A stretch of 64,000 nt of DNA. Source: Burkholderia cepacia GG4. GTDB lineage: Bacteria > Pseudomonadota > Gammaproteobacteria > Burkholderiales > Burkholderiaceae. Where the stretch lies: the NCBI RefSeq assembly GCF_000292915.1, contig NC_018513.1, positions 248,001-312,000 of the forward strand, written 5' to 3'. Below are positions 1-9,126 of this stretch, piece after piece; within the stretch, counting starts at the first letter, position 1, and each line of letters begins with the position of its first letter. The notes beneath the pieces are model-generated. The model made no database searches. It saw only the letters and a program-made list of their open reading frames with translations, and was not told the origin of the DNA. The translations under genes were made by a program, and so were the position numbers.

Positions 1-1956
1 GTGTTCGACATCGAACTGTCGGAGTCCGACCCCGACAAGCTCGTCGAGGCGATCGCGATGCTCGAGCCGACGCTCGGCGGCATCAACCTCGAGGACATCA
101 AGGCGCCGGAATGCTTCTACATCGAGCAGAAGCTGCGCGAGCGCATGAAGATCCCCGTTTTCCACGACGACCAGCACGGCACCGCGATCATCGCGTCGGC
201 TGCGATCCTGAACGGCCTGAAGGTCGTCGGCAAGAAGCTGTCGGAAGTGAAGCTCGTGTGTTCGGGCGCGGGCGCCGCGGCGATCGCGTGTCTGGACCTG
301 CTCGTGAACCTCGGCCTGACGAAGGCGAACATCCTCGTCGCCGATTCGAAGGGCGTGATCTACGAAGGGCGCGGCAACCTCGACCCGTCGAAGCAGCGTT
401 ATGCGGCGACCACCGACGCGCGCACGCTTGGCGACGCGATCGTCGGCGCGGACGTGTTCCTCGGCTGCTCGAGCGCGGGCGTGCTGAAGCAGGACATGGT
501 CAAGACGATGGGCGACCGCCCGCTGATCCTGGCGCTTGCGAACCCGGAACCGGAAATCCGCCCGGAAGACGCGAAGGCCGTGCGCCCGGATGCGATCGTC
601 GCGACCGGCCGTTCGGACTACCCGAACCAGGTCAACAACGTGCTGTGCTTCCCGTTCATCTTCCGCGGCGCACTCGACGTCGGCGCGACGACGATCACGG
701 AAGAAATGAAGCTCGCGTGCGTGCGCGCGATCGCCGAGCTGGCCGAGGAAACCGACCAGAGCGAAGAAGTCGCGAAGGCGTATGAAGGCCATTCGCTCGA
801 GTTCGGGCCGGACTACCTGATTCCGAAGCCGTTCGACCCGCGCCTGATCATCAAGATCGCGCCGGCCGTCGCACAGGCTGCGATGGATTCGGGCGTCGCG
901 ACGCGCCCGATCGAGGACATGGACGCGTACCGCGAGCAGCTCGGCGCGACCGTCTACCGCACCGGCATGGTGATGCGTCCGGTGTTCGCGACCGCGAAGA
1001 AGAAGCAGGCGCGCATCGTGTTCGCCGAGGGCGAGGACGAACGCGTGCTGCGCGCCGCGCAGTTCGTGCTGCAGGAAAAGATCGCGAAGCCGATCATCGT
1101 CGGCCGTCCGTCGGTCGTCGAGATGCGCCTGCAGAAGATCGGCTCGAAGCTGAAGGCCGGCATCGATTTCGAGATCGTGAATCCGGAAGACGACACCCGC
1201 TACCACCGCTATTGGCAGGCGTACCACGAGATCGGCGCGCGTGACGGCGTCACGCCGGAAGTCGCGAAGGCCGCGCTGCGCAAGTTCAACACGCTGATCG
1301 GCGCGATGCTCGTGCACCTGGGCGATGCGGACGGGATGATCTGCGGGATGATCGACACGTACCACACGCACCTGAAGTTCATCGAGCAAGTGCTGGGCCG
1401 TGCGCAGGGCGCCGAGCACTACGCCGCGATGAACCTGCTGATGCTGCCGGGCCGCAACCTGTTCCTGTGCGACACGTACGTGAACGAAGTGCCGAGCGCG
1501 GAACAGCTCGCCGACATGACGATCCAGGCTGCCGCCGAAATCGAGCGCTTCGGCATCGCGCCGAAGGCCGCGCTGCTGTCGAACTCGAACTTCGGCAGCG
1601 CGCCGTCGGCGTCGTCGCGCCGGATGGCCGAGGCCCGCCAGCTGATCAGCGAGCGTGCGCCGAACCTCGAAGTCGACGGCGAAATGCACGGCGACGCGGC
1701 GTTGTCCGAAGCGGTCCGCAAGGCCGCGTTCCCGGGCACGACGCTGTCGGGCGAAGCGAACCTGCTGATCATGCCGAACGTCGAAGCGGCGAACATCGCG
1801 TACAACCTGCTGAAGATGGTCGGCGGCGAAGGCGTGACGGTCGGCCCGTTCCTGCTCGGCGCGGCGAAGCCGGTCCACATCCTGACGCCGGCTGCAACCG
1901 TGCGCCGGATCATCAACATGACGGCGGTGGCCGCCGCGAACGCGAACACGAAGTAA
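1..1956 (+). CDS. maeB: NADP-dependent malic enzyme with phosphotransacetylase-like domain (5' end missing)
   Basis: The protein decarboxylates malate to pyruvate with NADP(+), linking the TCA cycle to pyruvate and NADPH supply. The frame is open from the first base, so the true start lies upstream; about 650 of the usual roughly 750-760 residues are visible and some 100 N-terminal residues are missing. The malic-enzyme part (to about residue 330) shows the HDDQHGTA motif and a Rossmann stretch around LVCSGAGAAAIACLDLL. The C-terminal half (about 335-651) is a phosphotransacetylase-like domain (IVFAEGEDERVLRAA, NLLIMPNVEAANIAYNLLK), which in MaeB-type enzymes is regulatory, usually for acetyl-CoA control, rather than catalytic. 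A strong hairpin terminator follows the stop. Confidence is high; only the start is unknown. Confidence 0.95.
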   Translation: MFDIELSESDPDKLVEAIAMLEPTLGGINLEDIKAPECFYIEQKLRERMKIPVFHDDQHGTAIIASAAILNGLKVVGKKLSEVKLVCSGAGAAAIACLDLLVNLGLTKANILVADSKGVIYEGRGNLDPSKQRYAATTDARTLGDAIVGADVFLGCSSAGVLKQDMVKTMGDRPLILALANPEPEIRPEDAKAVRPDAIVATGRSDYPNQVNNVLCFPFIFRGALDVGATTITEEMKLACVRAIAELAEETDQSEEVAKAYEGHSLEFGPDYLIPKPFDPRLIIKIAPAVAQAAMDSGVATRPIEDMDAYREQLGATVYRTGMVMRPVFATAKKKQARIVFAEGEDERVLRAAQFVLQEKIAKPIIVGRPSVVEMRLQKIGSKLKAGIDFEIVNPEDDTRYHRYWQAYHEIGARDGVTPEVAKAALRKFNTLIGAMLVHLGDADGMICGMIDTYHTHLKFIEQVLGRAQGAEHYAAMNLLMLPGRNLFLCDTYVNEVPSAEQLADMTIQAAAEIERFGIAPKAALLSNSNFGSAPSASSRRMAEARQLISERAPNLEVDGEMHGDAALSEAVRKAAFPGTTLSGEANLLIMPNVEAANIAYNLLKMVGGEGVTVGPFLLGAAKPVHILTPAATVRRIINMTAVAAANANTK

Positions 1957-2000
1957 GTTTGCATCTGCGTGCGCCGCGCAGCACGCGCGGCGCAATGAAA

Positions 2001-2036
2001 AACGCCACGGAACCTGCATTCCGTGGCGTTTTTTTT
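2001..2036. terminator. Rho-independent terminator after maeB
   Basis: A 12-bp perfect stem (AACGCCACGGAA pairing with TTCCGTGGCGTT) has a 6-nt loop and is followed by a run of T. A-residues precede the stem, so it can also serve the converging minus-strand gene that ends at 2105. Confidence 0.9.
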
Positions 2037-2104
2037 GCGAGTTTTTTCGTGACCCGCCGGCGGTGCAGGCGGGCGTCCGGACCGCGAACGCCCGCTGCGC
2101 GCCG

Positions 2105-5100
2105 TTACGCGACCTGCTGGCGGGAATGGCCACCCGTCGGCGAACGCCACTGCGTGAGCAGCGTGTTCCACTTCTGGCGAACCGCGCGCAGGTTGTTCTC
2201 CTTCACGTGGCCGTAGCCGCGAATGCCGTCCGGCAACGCCGCGAGCTCGAGCGCGAGCGGGCGGTTGGCCGCGTTCAGCTTGACCAGCACCTCGCCGATC
2301 AGCGCTTCGTACTCGCCGATCAGTGCGCGCTCGGTGCGGCGCTCCTCGGTGCGGCCGAACGGGTCGAGCCCCGTGCCGCGCAGGAACTTCGCCTTCGCAA
2401 GCAGCCGGAACGCCGACAACATCCACGGGCCGTACGCCTTCTTCACGAGATGGCCGTGTGCGTCCGTTTTCGCGAACAGCGGCGGCGCGAGGTGGAACTT
2501 CAGTTTCCAGTCGCCTTCGAACTGCGACGACAGGCGCGCGAGGAACGCGGGGTCTGACTGCAGCCGTGCCACCTCGTATTCGTCCTTGTACGCCATCAGC
2601 TTGAACAGGTTGCGCGCGACCGCTTCGGTCAGCGGCTCCTGTACGGCGTCGCCGTCCGCCAGCGCGCGTTCGGCCGTGCGCACCTTGTCGACGAATGCCG
2701 CATAGCGCGATGCGTATGCGGCGTTCTGGTACGCGGTGAGGAAGTCCACGCGCTTCGCGATCAGTGCATCGACCGCCTTCTTCGTGTGCAGCGCGATCAC
2801 CGTCGCGCCCTGCGCGGGGCGCGCGTCGCCGGCCGCGGCCTGCTTCACGCTTGCGAGGTCATGCGCGGCGCGGCGGCCCCAGTCGAATGCCGCACGGTTC
2901 TTCTCCACCGACACCGCGTTCAGCTCGATCGCGCGTTCGAGCGATGCAAGCGTCAGCGGCAGCCAGCCCTTCTGCCATGCGTAGCCGAGCACGAACGGGT
3001 TGGTGTAGATCGCGTCGCCGAGCAGCGCGACCGCGAAGCGGTTCGCATCGATGAAATCGACGGCTTCGCCTGCCGCCGCGCGGATGTCGTTTTCCGCGGA
3101 CAGGCCCGGGAACGCCCAGTTCGGGTTCTTGATGAACTCGGCCGTCGGCGTCTGCGCGCTGTTGACGACCACGCGGGTCGTGTCGTGCCGCATCCGCGAC
3201 GTGCATTCGTCGCCAGCCGTGACGATCGCGTCGCAGCCGATCACGAGGTCGGCTTCGCCCATCGCGATCCGCGTCGCATGAATGTCGGTCGGCGCGTGCG
3301 ATATCTGCACGTGGCTCATCACGGCGCCGCCTTTCTGCGCGAGGCCCGTGACGTCGAGCACGGTCACGCCCTTGTTCTCCAGGTGCGCGGCCATCCCGAG
3401 CAGCGCGCCGATCGTGACGACGCCCGTGCCGCCGACGCCGGTGACGAGCACGCCGTACGCACGCTCGATCGCCGGCAGCGTCGGCTCCGGAATCGGCGGC
3501 AATGCGCTGCCGTCGACCGACACGGCCTTCGGCTTCTTCAACTGGCCGCCCTCGACCGTGACGAAGCTCGGGCAGAAGCCCTTCACGCACGAGAAGTCCT
3601 TGTTGCAGCTCGACTGGTTGATCTGGCGCTTCGTGCCGAATTCGGTTTCCAGCGGCTCGACCGACAGGCAGTTCGACTGCACCGAGCAGTCGCCACAGCC
3701 TTCGCACACCGCGTCGTTGATCACCACGCGCTTCGCCGGATCCGGATACGTGCCGCGCTTGCGGCGGCGGCGCTTCTCGGTCGCGCAGGTCTGGTCGTAG
3801 ATCAGGATCGTCGTGCCTTCGATCTCGCGCAGCTCGCGCTGCACGTCGTCGAGCTGGTCGCGGTGATGGATCGTCACATCCGGCGCGAGCAGCGCCTTCT
3901 GGCCGTCGTACTTCTCCGGTTCGTCGGTGACGATCACGATCTTCTTCGCACCTTCGGACGCGAGCTGGTGCGTGATCTGCGGCACCGTCAGCACACCGTC
4001 GACCGGCTGGCCGCCCGTCATCGCGACAGCGTCGTTGTAGAGGATCTTGTAGGTGATGTTCGCCTTCGACGAGATCGCTGCGCGCACCGCCAGCAGGCCC
4101 GAGTGGAAATAGGTGCCGTCGCCGAGGTTCGCGAACACGTGCTTCTCGTCGGTGAACGGCGCCTGGCCGATCCACGGCACGCCTTCGCCGCCCATCTGGC
4201 TGAAGGTGCTCGTGCTGCGGTCCATCCACACGGTCATGTAGTGGCAGCCGATGCCGGCGATCGCGCGCGAGCCTTCCGGCACGTTGGTCGACGTGTTGTG
4301 CGGGCAGCCCGAGCAGAACCACGGCTTGCGCTCGGTCTGCACGTGCGGCTTCGCGAGCGCCATTTCCTTCGCGCTGATCACCGCGAGCCGCGCGGCGATG
4401 CGCGCGCGCACGTCGGACGGCAGCTCGAACTTCTCCAGACGCGTTGCGATTGCCTTCGCGATGATCGCGGGCGACAGTTCGTAGTGCGCGGGCAGCAGCC
4501 AGTTGCCCATCGGCACCGACCATTCGCCGCCGGCGCCGTCCTTCTCGTCGAACTTGCCGAACACGCGCGGGCGCTGCCCGTCGGGCCAGTTGTACAGCTC
4601 TTCCTTGATCGCGTATTCGAGGATCTGGCGCTTTTCCTCGACGACGAGAATTTCGTCGAGGCCACGCGCGAACGCCTGCGCGCCCTGCGCTTCGAGCGGC
4701 CACACGCAGCCGACCTTGTACAGGCGGATGCCGATCCGCGCGCAGGTTTCGTCGTCGAGGCCGAGGTCGGTCAGCGCCTGGCGCACGTCGAGGTACGCCT
4801 TGCCGCCGGTCATGATCCCGAAGCGCGCGTGCGGCGAGTCGATCTCGATCCGGTCGAGCTTGTTCGCGCGCACGTAGGCGAGCGCCGCGTACCACTTGTA
4901 GTCGAGCAGCCGTGCTTCCTGCACGAGCGGCGGGTCGGGCCAGCGGATGTTCAGGCCGCCGTCCGGCACGATGAAGTCAGTCGGCAGCACGATCTCGGTG
5001 CGATGCGGGTCGATGTCGACCGACGCCGCCGATTCGACCACGTCCGTCACGCACTTGAGCGCGACCCACAGGCCCGAATAGCGGCTCATCGCCCAGCCGT

Positions 5101-5695
5101 GCAGGCCGAAGTCGAGATATTCCTGCACGTTCGACGGGAACAGCACCGGCAGCCCGCAGGCCTTGAAGATGTGTTCGGACTGGTGCGCGAGCGTCGAGGA
5201 TTTCGCCGCGTGGTCGTCGCCGGCCAGCACGAGCACGCCGCCGTGCTTCGACGAGCCGGCCGAGTTCGCATGCTTGAATACGTCGCCGGTGCGGTCGACG
5301 CCCGGGCCCTTGCCGTACCACATGCCGAACACGCCGTCGTGCTTCGCGCCGGGGTACAGGTTCACCTGCTGCGAGCCCCACACGGCGGTGGCGGCGAGAT
5401 CTTCGTTGAGACCGGGCTGGAACACGATCTGGTGGGCCGCGAGGTGCTGCTTGGCCTTCCACAGCGACAGGTCGAGGCCACCGAGCGGCGAACCGCGATA
5501 CCCGGAGATGAAGCCGGCCGTATTGAGGCCGGCGGCGCGGTCGCGCTCCTGCTGGAGCATCGGCAGGCGCACGAGCGCCTGGATGCCGCTCATATATGCG
5601 CGGCCGCGTTCGAGCGTGTATTTGTCGTCAAGCGTGACGGACTTCAGCGCGGCTTCAAGCGACGCGCGTTGGCCTGCGTCTAGCGGGGCATTCAT
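2105..5695 (-). CDS. Indolepyruvate ferredoxin oxidoreductase family protein (fused alpha-beta-gamma)
   Basis: This 1196-residue protein is a TPP- and Fe-S-dependent 2-oxoacid:ferredoxin oxidoreductase. The family oxidatively decarboxylates aryl pyruvates such as indolepyruvate or phenylpyruvate to acyl-CoA. The N-terminal half holds the pyrimidine- and TPP-binding regions (for example GGEGVPWIGQAPF and the FANLGDGTYFHSG stretch). A ferredoxin-like cysteine cluster lies around residues 660-715 (CEGCGDCSVQSNC, later CVKGFCPSF). A gamma-type nucleotide-binding domain follows near residue 750 (GVGGTGVVTIGALLGMAAH). The ATG at 5695 has an upstream GGAGGAG ribosome site. Proximity to hppD and the paa operon fits a role in aromatic amino acid or phenylpyruvate breakdown, which is inference. 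The long opposite-strand frame over this gene is a codon-bias shadow. Confidence 0.9.
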   Translation of the reverse strand: MNAPLDAGQRASLEAALKSVTLDDKYTLERGRAYMSGIQALVRLPMLQQERDRAAGLNTAGFISGYRGSPLGGLDLSLWKAKQHLAAHQIVFQPGLNEDLAATAVWGSQQVNLYPGAKHDGVFGMWYGKGPGVDRTGDVFKHANSAGSSKHGGVLVLAGDDHAAKSSTLAHQSEHIFKACGLPVLFPSNVQEYLDFGLHGWAMSRYSGLWVALKCVTDVVESAASVDIDPHRTEIVLPTDFIVPDGGLNIRWPDPPLVQEARLLDYKWYAALAYVRANKLDRIEIDSPHARFGIMTGGKAYLDVRQALTDLGLDDETCARIGIRLYKVGCVWPLEAQGAQAFARGLDEILVVEEKRQILEYAIKEELYNWPDGQRPRVFGKFDEKDGAGGEWSVPMGNWLLPAHYELSPAIIAKAIATRLEKFELPSDVRARIAARLAVISAKEMALAKPHVQTERKPWFCSGCPHNTSTNVPEGSRAIAGIGCHYMTVWMDRSTSTFSQMGGEGVPWIGQAPFTDEKHVFANLGDGTYFHSGLLAVRAAISSKANITYKILYNDAVAMTGGQPVDGVLTVPQITHQLASEGAKKIVIVTDEPEKYDGQKALLAPDVTIHHRDQLDDVQRELREIEGTTILIYDQTCATEKRRRRKRGTYPDPAKRVVINDAVCEGCGDCSVQSNCLSVEPLETEFGTKRQINQSSCNKDFSCVKGFCPSFVTVEGGQLKKPKAVSVDGSALPPIPEPTLPAIERAYGVLVTGVGGTGVVTIGALLGMAAHLENKGVTVLDVTGLAQKGGAVMSHVQISHAPTDIHATRIAMGEADLVIGCDAIVTAGDECTSRMRHDTTRVVVNSAQTPTAEFIKNPNWAFPGLSAENDIRAAAGEAVDFIDANRFAVALLGDAIYTNPFVLGYAWQKGWLPLTLASLERAIELNAVSVEKNRAAFDWGRRAAHDLASVKQAAAGDARPAQGATVIALHTKKAVDALIAKRVDFLTAYQNAAYASRYAAFVDKVRTAERALADGDAVQEPLTEAVARNLFKLMAYKDEYEVARLQSDPAFLARLSSQFEGDWKLKFHLAPPLFAKTDAHGHLVKKAYGPWMLSAFRLLAKAKFLRGTGLDPFGRTEERRTERALIGEYEALIGEVLVKLNAANRPLALELAALPDGIRGYGHVKENNLRAVRQKWNTLLTQWRSPTGGHSRQQVA

Positions 5696-6015
5696 TGAAC
5701 TGTCTCCTCCACCCAGTTTGGGATCACCAAAGCTTCAATTGCGTCGACGTCTTGTGAACGTATCGGCAGTGGCCGGCATATTGGCCGGTTTTAACTGATG
5801 GTAGCACTGGGATAAACCCGCCGACCACCGGCCGGCGTGCCGCGCTGCGTCGACGAAATGACGCGTGGGGATGCGTTACATCATGTAAAGGCATGTAAAG
5901 CCGGCCCCATCCTCATACAAATGCCGTTAATCTTGTCGGCCTGCCGGAGGTGCCCGGCCGCGTCGGCCCGTTTCGACGCACCCGGGGAGGCGCCGGCAGT
6001 TTTAAAGGAGGTGCA
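5696..6015. other. Divergent intergenic region without a gene
   Basis: This stretch separates the minus-strand oxidoreductase from the plus-strand small exported protein and should hold both promoters. A direct repeat of CATGTAAAG occurs at about 5885-5901, overlapped by TTACATCATGTAA-like symmetry, which could be a regulator site. I could not assign a clear -35/-10 pair. Confidence 0.4.
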
Positions 6016-6210
6016 ATGAACACACGTCATATCCAGAGTTTCCTGATCGTGTCCGCCGCGTTTTTCGCGATGACCGGCCCGGTGCACGCGCGAGGCGCGA
6101 GCGCACTGGCGGCAGCCGGCGCGCAGATGCGTCAGATCGCGCCGGCGCAGGACGCCGACGCACAGCCGACGGCCGAGCGCGCCGTCGTGTCGAAGGCGAA
6201 CGTGCGTTGA
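6016..6210 (+). CDS. Small exported protein of unknown function (64 aa)
   Basis: I do not recognise this family. The ATG at 6016 follows a perfect AAAGGAGG ribosome site at 4-5 nt spacing, which decides the start over upstream in-frame codons. The first about 26 residues form a signal peptide: MNTRHIQS, a hydrophobic core FLIVSAAFFAMTG, then a PVHARG-type cleavage region. The mature part is only about 38 residues, Ala/Gln/Asp-rich (GAQMRQIAPAQDADAQPTAE), and has no cysteine. A strong bidirectional terminator follows 36 nt later. It is transcribed alone, away from the neighbouring oxidoreductase. It is probably a genuine small periplasmic or secreted protein. Confidence 0.6.
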   Translation: MNTRHIQSFLIVSAAFFAMTGPVHARGASALAAAGAQMRQIAPAQDADAQPTAERAVVSKANVR

Positions 6211-6246
6211 TCCGTTCGCGCGGCCGCCGGGCCGCGCCGGAACGTC

Positions 6247-6281
6247 AAAAGGGCGGGAATCTCACGATTCCCGCCCTTTTT
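6247..6281. terminator. Bidirectional terminator between the small exported protein gene and hppD
   Basis: AAAAGGGCGGGAATC pairs with GATTCCCGCCCTTTT around a TCAC loop, with a T run on each strand. It serves two convergent genes. Confidence 0.9.
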
Positions 6282-6338
6282 CTTTGTGCCGCCGGTTCGC
6301 GCGCGCCCGGTCTGCCGGGCGCCGCGCCGCCGGACGCG

Positions 6339-7436
6339 TCAGGCCTTGTCCTGGACCACGCCGCGGCGGATCTGGTCGAGCTCGATCGATTCGAACAGCG
6401 CCTTGAAGTTGCCTTCGCCGAAGCCCTGGTTGCCCTTGCGCTGGATGATCTCGAAGAAGATCGGGCCGATCTGGTTTTCGGTGAAGATCTGCAGCAGCAG
6501 GTCGTCGCGTGCACCGTCGATCAGGATCTTGCGCTTCTTCAACTCGTCCAGCGATTCGCCGTGGTTCGGCACGCGCCGGTCGACCAGCTCGTAATACGTG
6601 TCGATCGTGTCGAGCAGCTTCACTTCCTTGCCGCGCAGGCCGTCGACCGCACCGTAGATGTCGTTCGTGCCGAGCGCGATGTGCTGGATGCCTTCGCCGT
6701 GGTACGCGTCGAGGTATTCCTGGATCTGGCCGGCCGTGTCCGAGCCTTCCTCGTTGATCGGGATCCGGATCTTGCCGCACGGCGACGTCATCGCCTTCGA
6801 CTTCACGCCCGTTACCTTGCCTTCGATGTCGAAGTAGCGCACTTCACGGAAGTTGAACAGGCGCTCGTAGAACTCGGCCCATTCCTGCATGCGGCCGCGA
6901 TGCACGTTGTGCGTCAGGTGGTCGATATAGGTGAGGCCGTGGCCGACCGGGTTCGGGATCGCGCCGGCGATCGGCTCGAAGTCGACGTCGTAGATGCTGA
7001 TGTCGCCGATCGCGCCCGGCTGCGCGCCGTTCTTGCCGCGCCAGCGGTCGACGAAGTAGATCAGCGAATCGCCGATGCCCTTGATCGCCGGGATGTTCAG
7101 CTCCATCGGGCCGGTCTTGTTGTCGAAGCCCCACGCGCCGAGTTCCAGCGCATGCTTGTATGCCTTCGCGGCGTCCTGCACGCGGAACGCGATCGCGCAG
7201 ATCGACGGGCCGTGCAGGCGTGCGAAGCGCTGCGCGAACGAATCGGGTTCGGCGTTGATGATGAAGTTGATGTCGCCCTGACGGTAGACCGTCACGTCCT
7301 TGTGGCGGTGGCGCGCGATCGCGGTGAAACCCATCCGTTCGAACAGTTGTCCGAGCGCTTTCGGATCCGGTGCGGTGTATTCGATGAATTCGAAGCCGTC
7401 GGTGCCGACGGGGTTGTCCCAGTTGGGGATCTGCAT
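6339..7436 (-). CDS. hppD: 4-hydroxyphenylpyruvate dioxygenase
   Basis: This Fe(II)-dependent enzyme converts 4-hydroxyphenylpyruvate to homogentisate in tyrosine and phenylalanine catabolism. The protein has 365 residues, normal for bacterial HPPD. It shows the two-domain vicinal-oxygen-chelate layout and the three metal ligands: His in GLTYIDHLTHN (about residue 170), His in GIQHIALGTNDI (about 249) and Glu in GPIFFEIIQRKG (about 329). The C-terminal gating region GNFKALFESIELDQIRRG is present. The start MQIPNWDNPVGTDGFEF was chosen because earlier in-frame codons encode an Arg-rich stretch unlike the family. It is divergent from the Lrp-type regulator at 7650, a plausible controller. Confidence 0.97.
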   Translation of the reverse strand: MQIPNWDNPVGTDGFEFIEYTAPDPKALGQLFERMGFTAIARHRHKDVTVYRQGDINFIINAEPDSFAQRFARLHGPSICAIAFRVQDAAKAYKHALELGAWGFDNKTGPMELNIPAIKGIGDSLIYFVDRWRGKNGAQPGAIGDISIYDVDFEPIAGAIPNPVGHGLTYIDHLTHNVHRGRMQEWAEFYERLFNFREVRYFDIEGKVTGVKSKAMTSPCGKIRIPINEEGSDTAGQIQEYLDAYHGEGIQHIALGTNDIYGAVDGLRGKEVKLLDTIDTYYELVDRRVPNHGESLDELKKRKILIDGARDDLLLQIFTENQIGPIFFEIIQRKGNQGFGEGNFKALFESIELDQIRRGVVQDKA

Positions 7437-7649
7437 GCCGTGTCTCCTGTGTCCTTTCCGAGCGGCCTGGGCGATGCGGGGGCCCCGGCCGGTTCCATGT
7501 CGAAGGTGACGCGCGCCGCGGCGCGCGCAATGAATCGGTACATGCGACAAAGTGTAGCGGGCAGGGCGGAGCGTTAACTTGCGAACTTGATTGTCCGTGC
7601 CTACGATGGCGCAATTTCCAGTCTCGAATTAAACATCGGAGGGCAGAAA

Positions 7650-8174
7650 ATGGCGCAAGCCGAATTGGACGCCATCGACCGGCGCATTCTCGCGATTCTT
7701 CAGGAGAACGGGCGCCTGTCGAACCAGGAGATCGCCGAGCGTGTGAACTTGTCGCCGAGCCCGTGCCTGCGGCGGATCCGGCGGCTCGAGGAGATCGGCG
7801 TGATCACCGGCTACGTCGCGCTGCTGGATCCGCAGAAGCTCGGGCTCGATCTGCTCGCATACGTGAGCGTGCGGCTCGAGAAGCGCGGCGGCCTGGCGCC
7901 GGTCCGCGCCGACGAGACGTCGGCGCGCGCGGGCGCGACCCACGCGGAACTGTTCCGCGCGGCCGTGCAGACCTGGCCGGAGGTGGTCGCGTGCCACGCG
8001 ATGACGGGCGACATGGATTACCTGCTGCGCGTGCAGGTCGAGGACATGGCGCACTTCTCCCGCTTCGTGCAGGAGCATTTGTTGCACCATCCGTCGGTGA
8101 TCGACGTGAAGACGAGCTTCTCGCTCGAATGCTTCAAGGAGACGACGGCGTTGCCGATCCGGTCGGTGCGCTAA
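7650..8174 (+). CDS. Lrp/AsnC family transcriptional regulator
   Basis: This 174-residue DNA-binding protein has an N-terminal winged HTH (residues about 5-60; DAIDRRILAILQENGRLSNQ, then SPSPCLRRIRRLEEIGVI). A C-terminal RAM effector-binding domain (about 70-165) contains the typical GDMDYLLRVQVEDM strand. The ATG at 7650 follows GGAGGGCAG and is preferred to an in-frame upstream ATG. It is divergent from hppD across about 210 bp, so control of tyrosine or aromatic catabolism is likely but inferred. RAM domains of this kind usually sense amino acids. The RAM linker is slightly longer than usual (ADETSARAGATHAE). Confidence 0.9.
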   Translation: MAQAELDAIDRRILAILQENGRLSNQEIAERVNLSPSPCLRRIRRLEEIGVITGYVALLDPQKLGLDLLAYVSVRLEKRGGLAPVRADETSARAGATHAELFRAAVQTWPEVVACHAMTGDMDYLLRVQVEDMAHFSRFVQEHLLHHPSVIDVKTSFSLECFKETTALPIRSVR

Positions 8175-8244
8175 CGCGCGACGATCGCGAGGCGGGAAAG
8201 GACAGAAGACCGGGCGCCCCGCGGGGCAGCCCGGTTGGCCGACG

Positions 8245-8892
8245 TCACGCCGTCAGCGCGGCGGGCATCAGCGATTCGATGAACTTCGACGTGCGGTGCG
8301 CCTGGCGCTTGAGCGCGTAGTCGAACACCGCGGCCTGCTCCTGCAGCATCTCGGCGAGGATCGTCGAATGGTCGGCCGGCGGCAGCGACAGATACGCGTC
8401 GGCTTCGCCGTACGCGTACTCGATCCGCATCCCGGACTTCTTCGCGATGTGCATCATCGTCGCGTTGCGCGACAGGCAATGCATGTACAGCATCGTCACA
8501 CGCGTGTTGCGGCTGCGGATCGCCGCGCGCTCGAACAGCTTCGAGCCGACGCCGCGGCCGCGGGCGCTTTCGAGCACCGACACGCCGAACTCGGCCGTGC
8601 GCTTGTCGCCGTCGGCGGGCAGGTAGGCCAAGTGGCCGACGCCGATCAGTTCAAGCGCGTGGTCGAACACGCCGAACACGGTGTCGCGGCCGAAGTCGAT
8701 CGTGCGGACATAGTTCTCGATCACGTGGTCGGGCACCATCTGGCCGAAGCGCAGCAGGCGGTCCTCTTCGTCGAGCGAGAGAAAGTGAGTGAGCATTTGC
8801 TCACGGTCTTTGGAAGCCAGTTCCCTGACGAGAACCGGCGCAGTACCGGCGTTGCCGACAACATCGGCACGGCGGTTGAATTGCGTGTTCAT
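8245..8892 (-). CDS. GNAT family N-acetyltransferase
   Basis: This 215-residue acyl-CoA-dependent acetyltransferase has an unknown acceptor. The GNAT core shows the VRELASKDREQMLTHFLSL helix region, the acetyl-CoA pyrophosphate loop SARGRGVGSKLFERAA (about residues 120-135), and the MLYMHCLSRNATMMHIAKKSGM segment typical of motif B. The start MNTQFNRRAD follows a GAGGA site. Its promoter region carries two palindromes (8916-8931 and 9038-9057). It stands alone between the convergent Lrp gene and the downstream end of paaR. No partner or substrate can be read from the sequence. Confidence 0.88.
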   Translation of the reverse strand: MNTQFNRRADVVGNAGTAPVLVRELASKDREQMLTHFLSLDEEDRLLRFGQMVPDHVIENYVRTIDFGRDTVFGVFDHALELIGVGHLAYLPADGDKRTAEFGVSVLESARGRGVGSKLFERAAIRSRNTRVTMLYMHCLSRNATMMHIAKKSGMRIEYAYGEADAYLSLPPADHSTILAEMLQEQAAVFDYALKRQAHRTSKFIESLMPAALTA

Positions 8893-8915
8893 CGTGGGTT
8901 CCTCAGTCGGTAGCC

Positions 8916-8931
8916 GCACAACGGGTTGTGC
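8916..8931. promoter_or_regulatory. Perfect 16-bp palindrome upstream of the GNAT gene
   Basis: GCACAAC-GG-GTTGTGC lies 24 nt ahead of the GNAT start codon. Perfect symmetry and position suggest an operator or a 5'-leader hairpin; the regulator is unknown. Confidence 0.45.
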
Positions 8932-9037
8932 GATGCAGCAGCATTTTACCCGAGTCGAGGCCGAAGGATTGGGGAAAACCCGTATGTTGTCTTGAGGGTG
9001 AATTCTAAATCCGCTTAGTTCATAAGCTACTTATTTG

Positions 9038-9057
9038 ATTTTAAACGAATTTAAAAT
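9038..9057. promoter_or_regulatory. AT-rich inverted repeat in the GNAT promoter region
   Basis: Arms ATTTTAAA and TTTAAAAT surround CGAA inside an unusually AT-rich patch (about 9001-9065) for this genome. It is a likely promoter/UP-element or repressor site for the GNAT gene, or the 3' end of paaR transcription. Confidence 0.35.
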
Positions 9058-9126
9058 TCATCATATGAAACGTGTGGCAGGCTGTCTCAGTGTGCCCGCC
9101 GTGCAGTGCATGCTGCTGCGCGGCAA

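Noticed and set aside
2786..5683. 965-codon plus-strand frame antisense to the indolepyruvate oxidoreductase gene
   Set aside because: Arg/Ala/His-rich composition from high-GC third positions; no family resemblance, and the opposite strand encodes a recognisable enzyme throughout.
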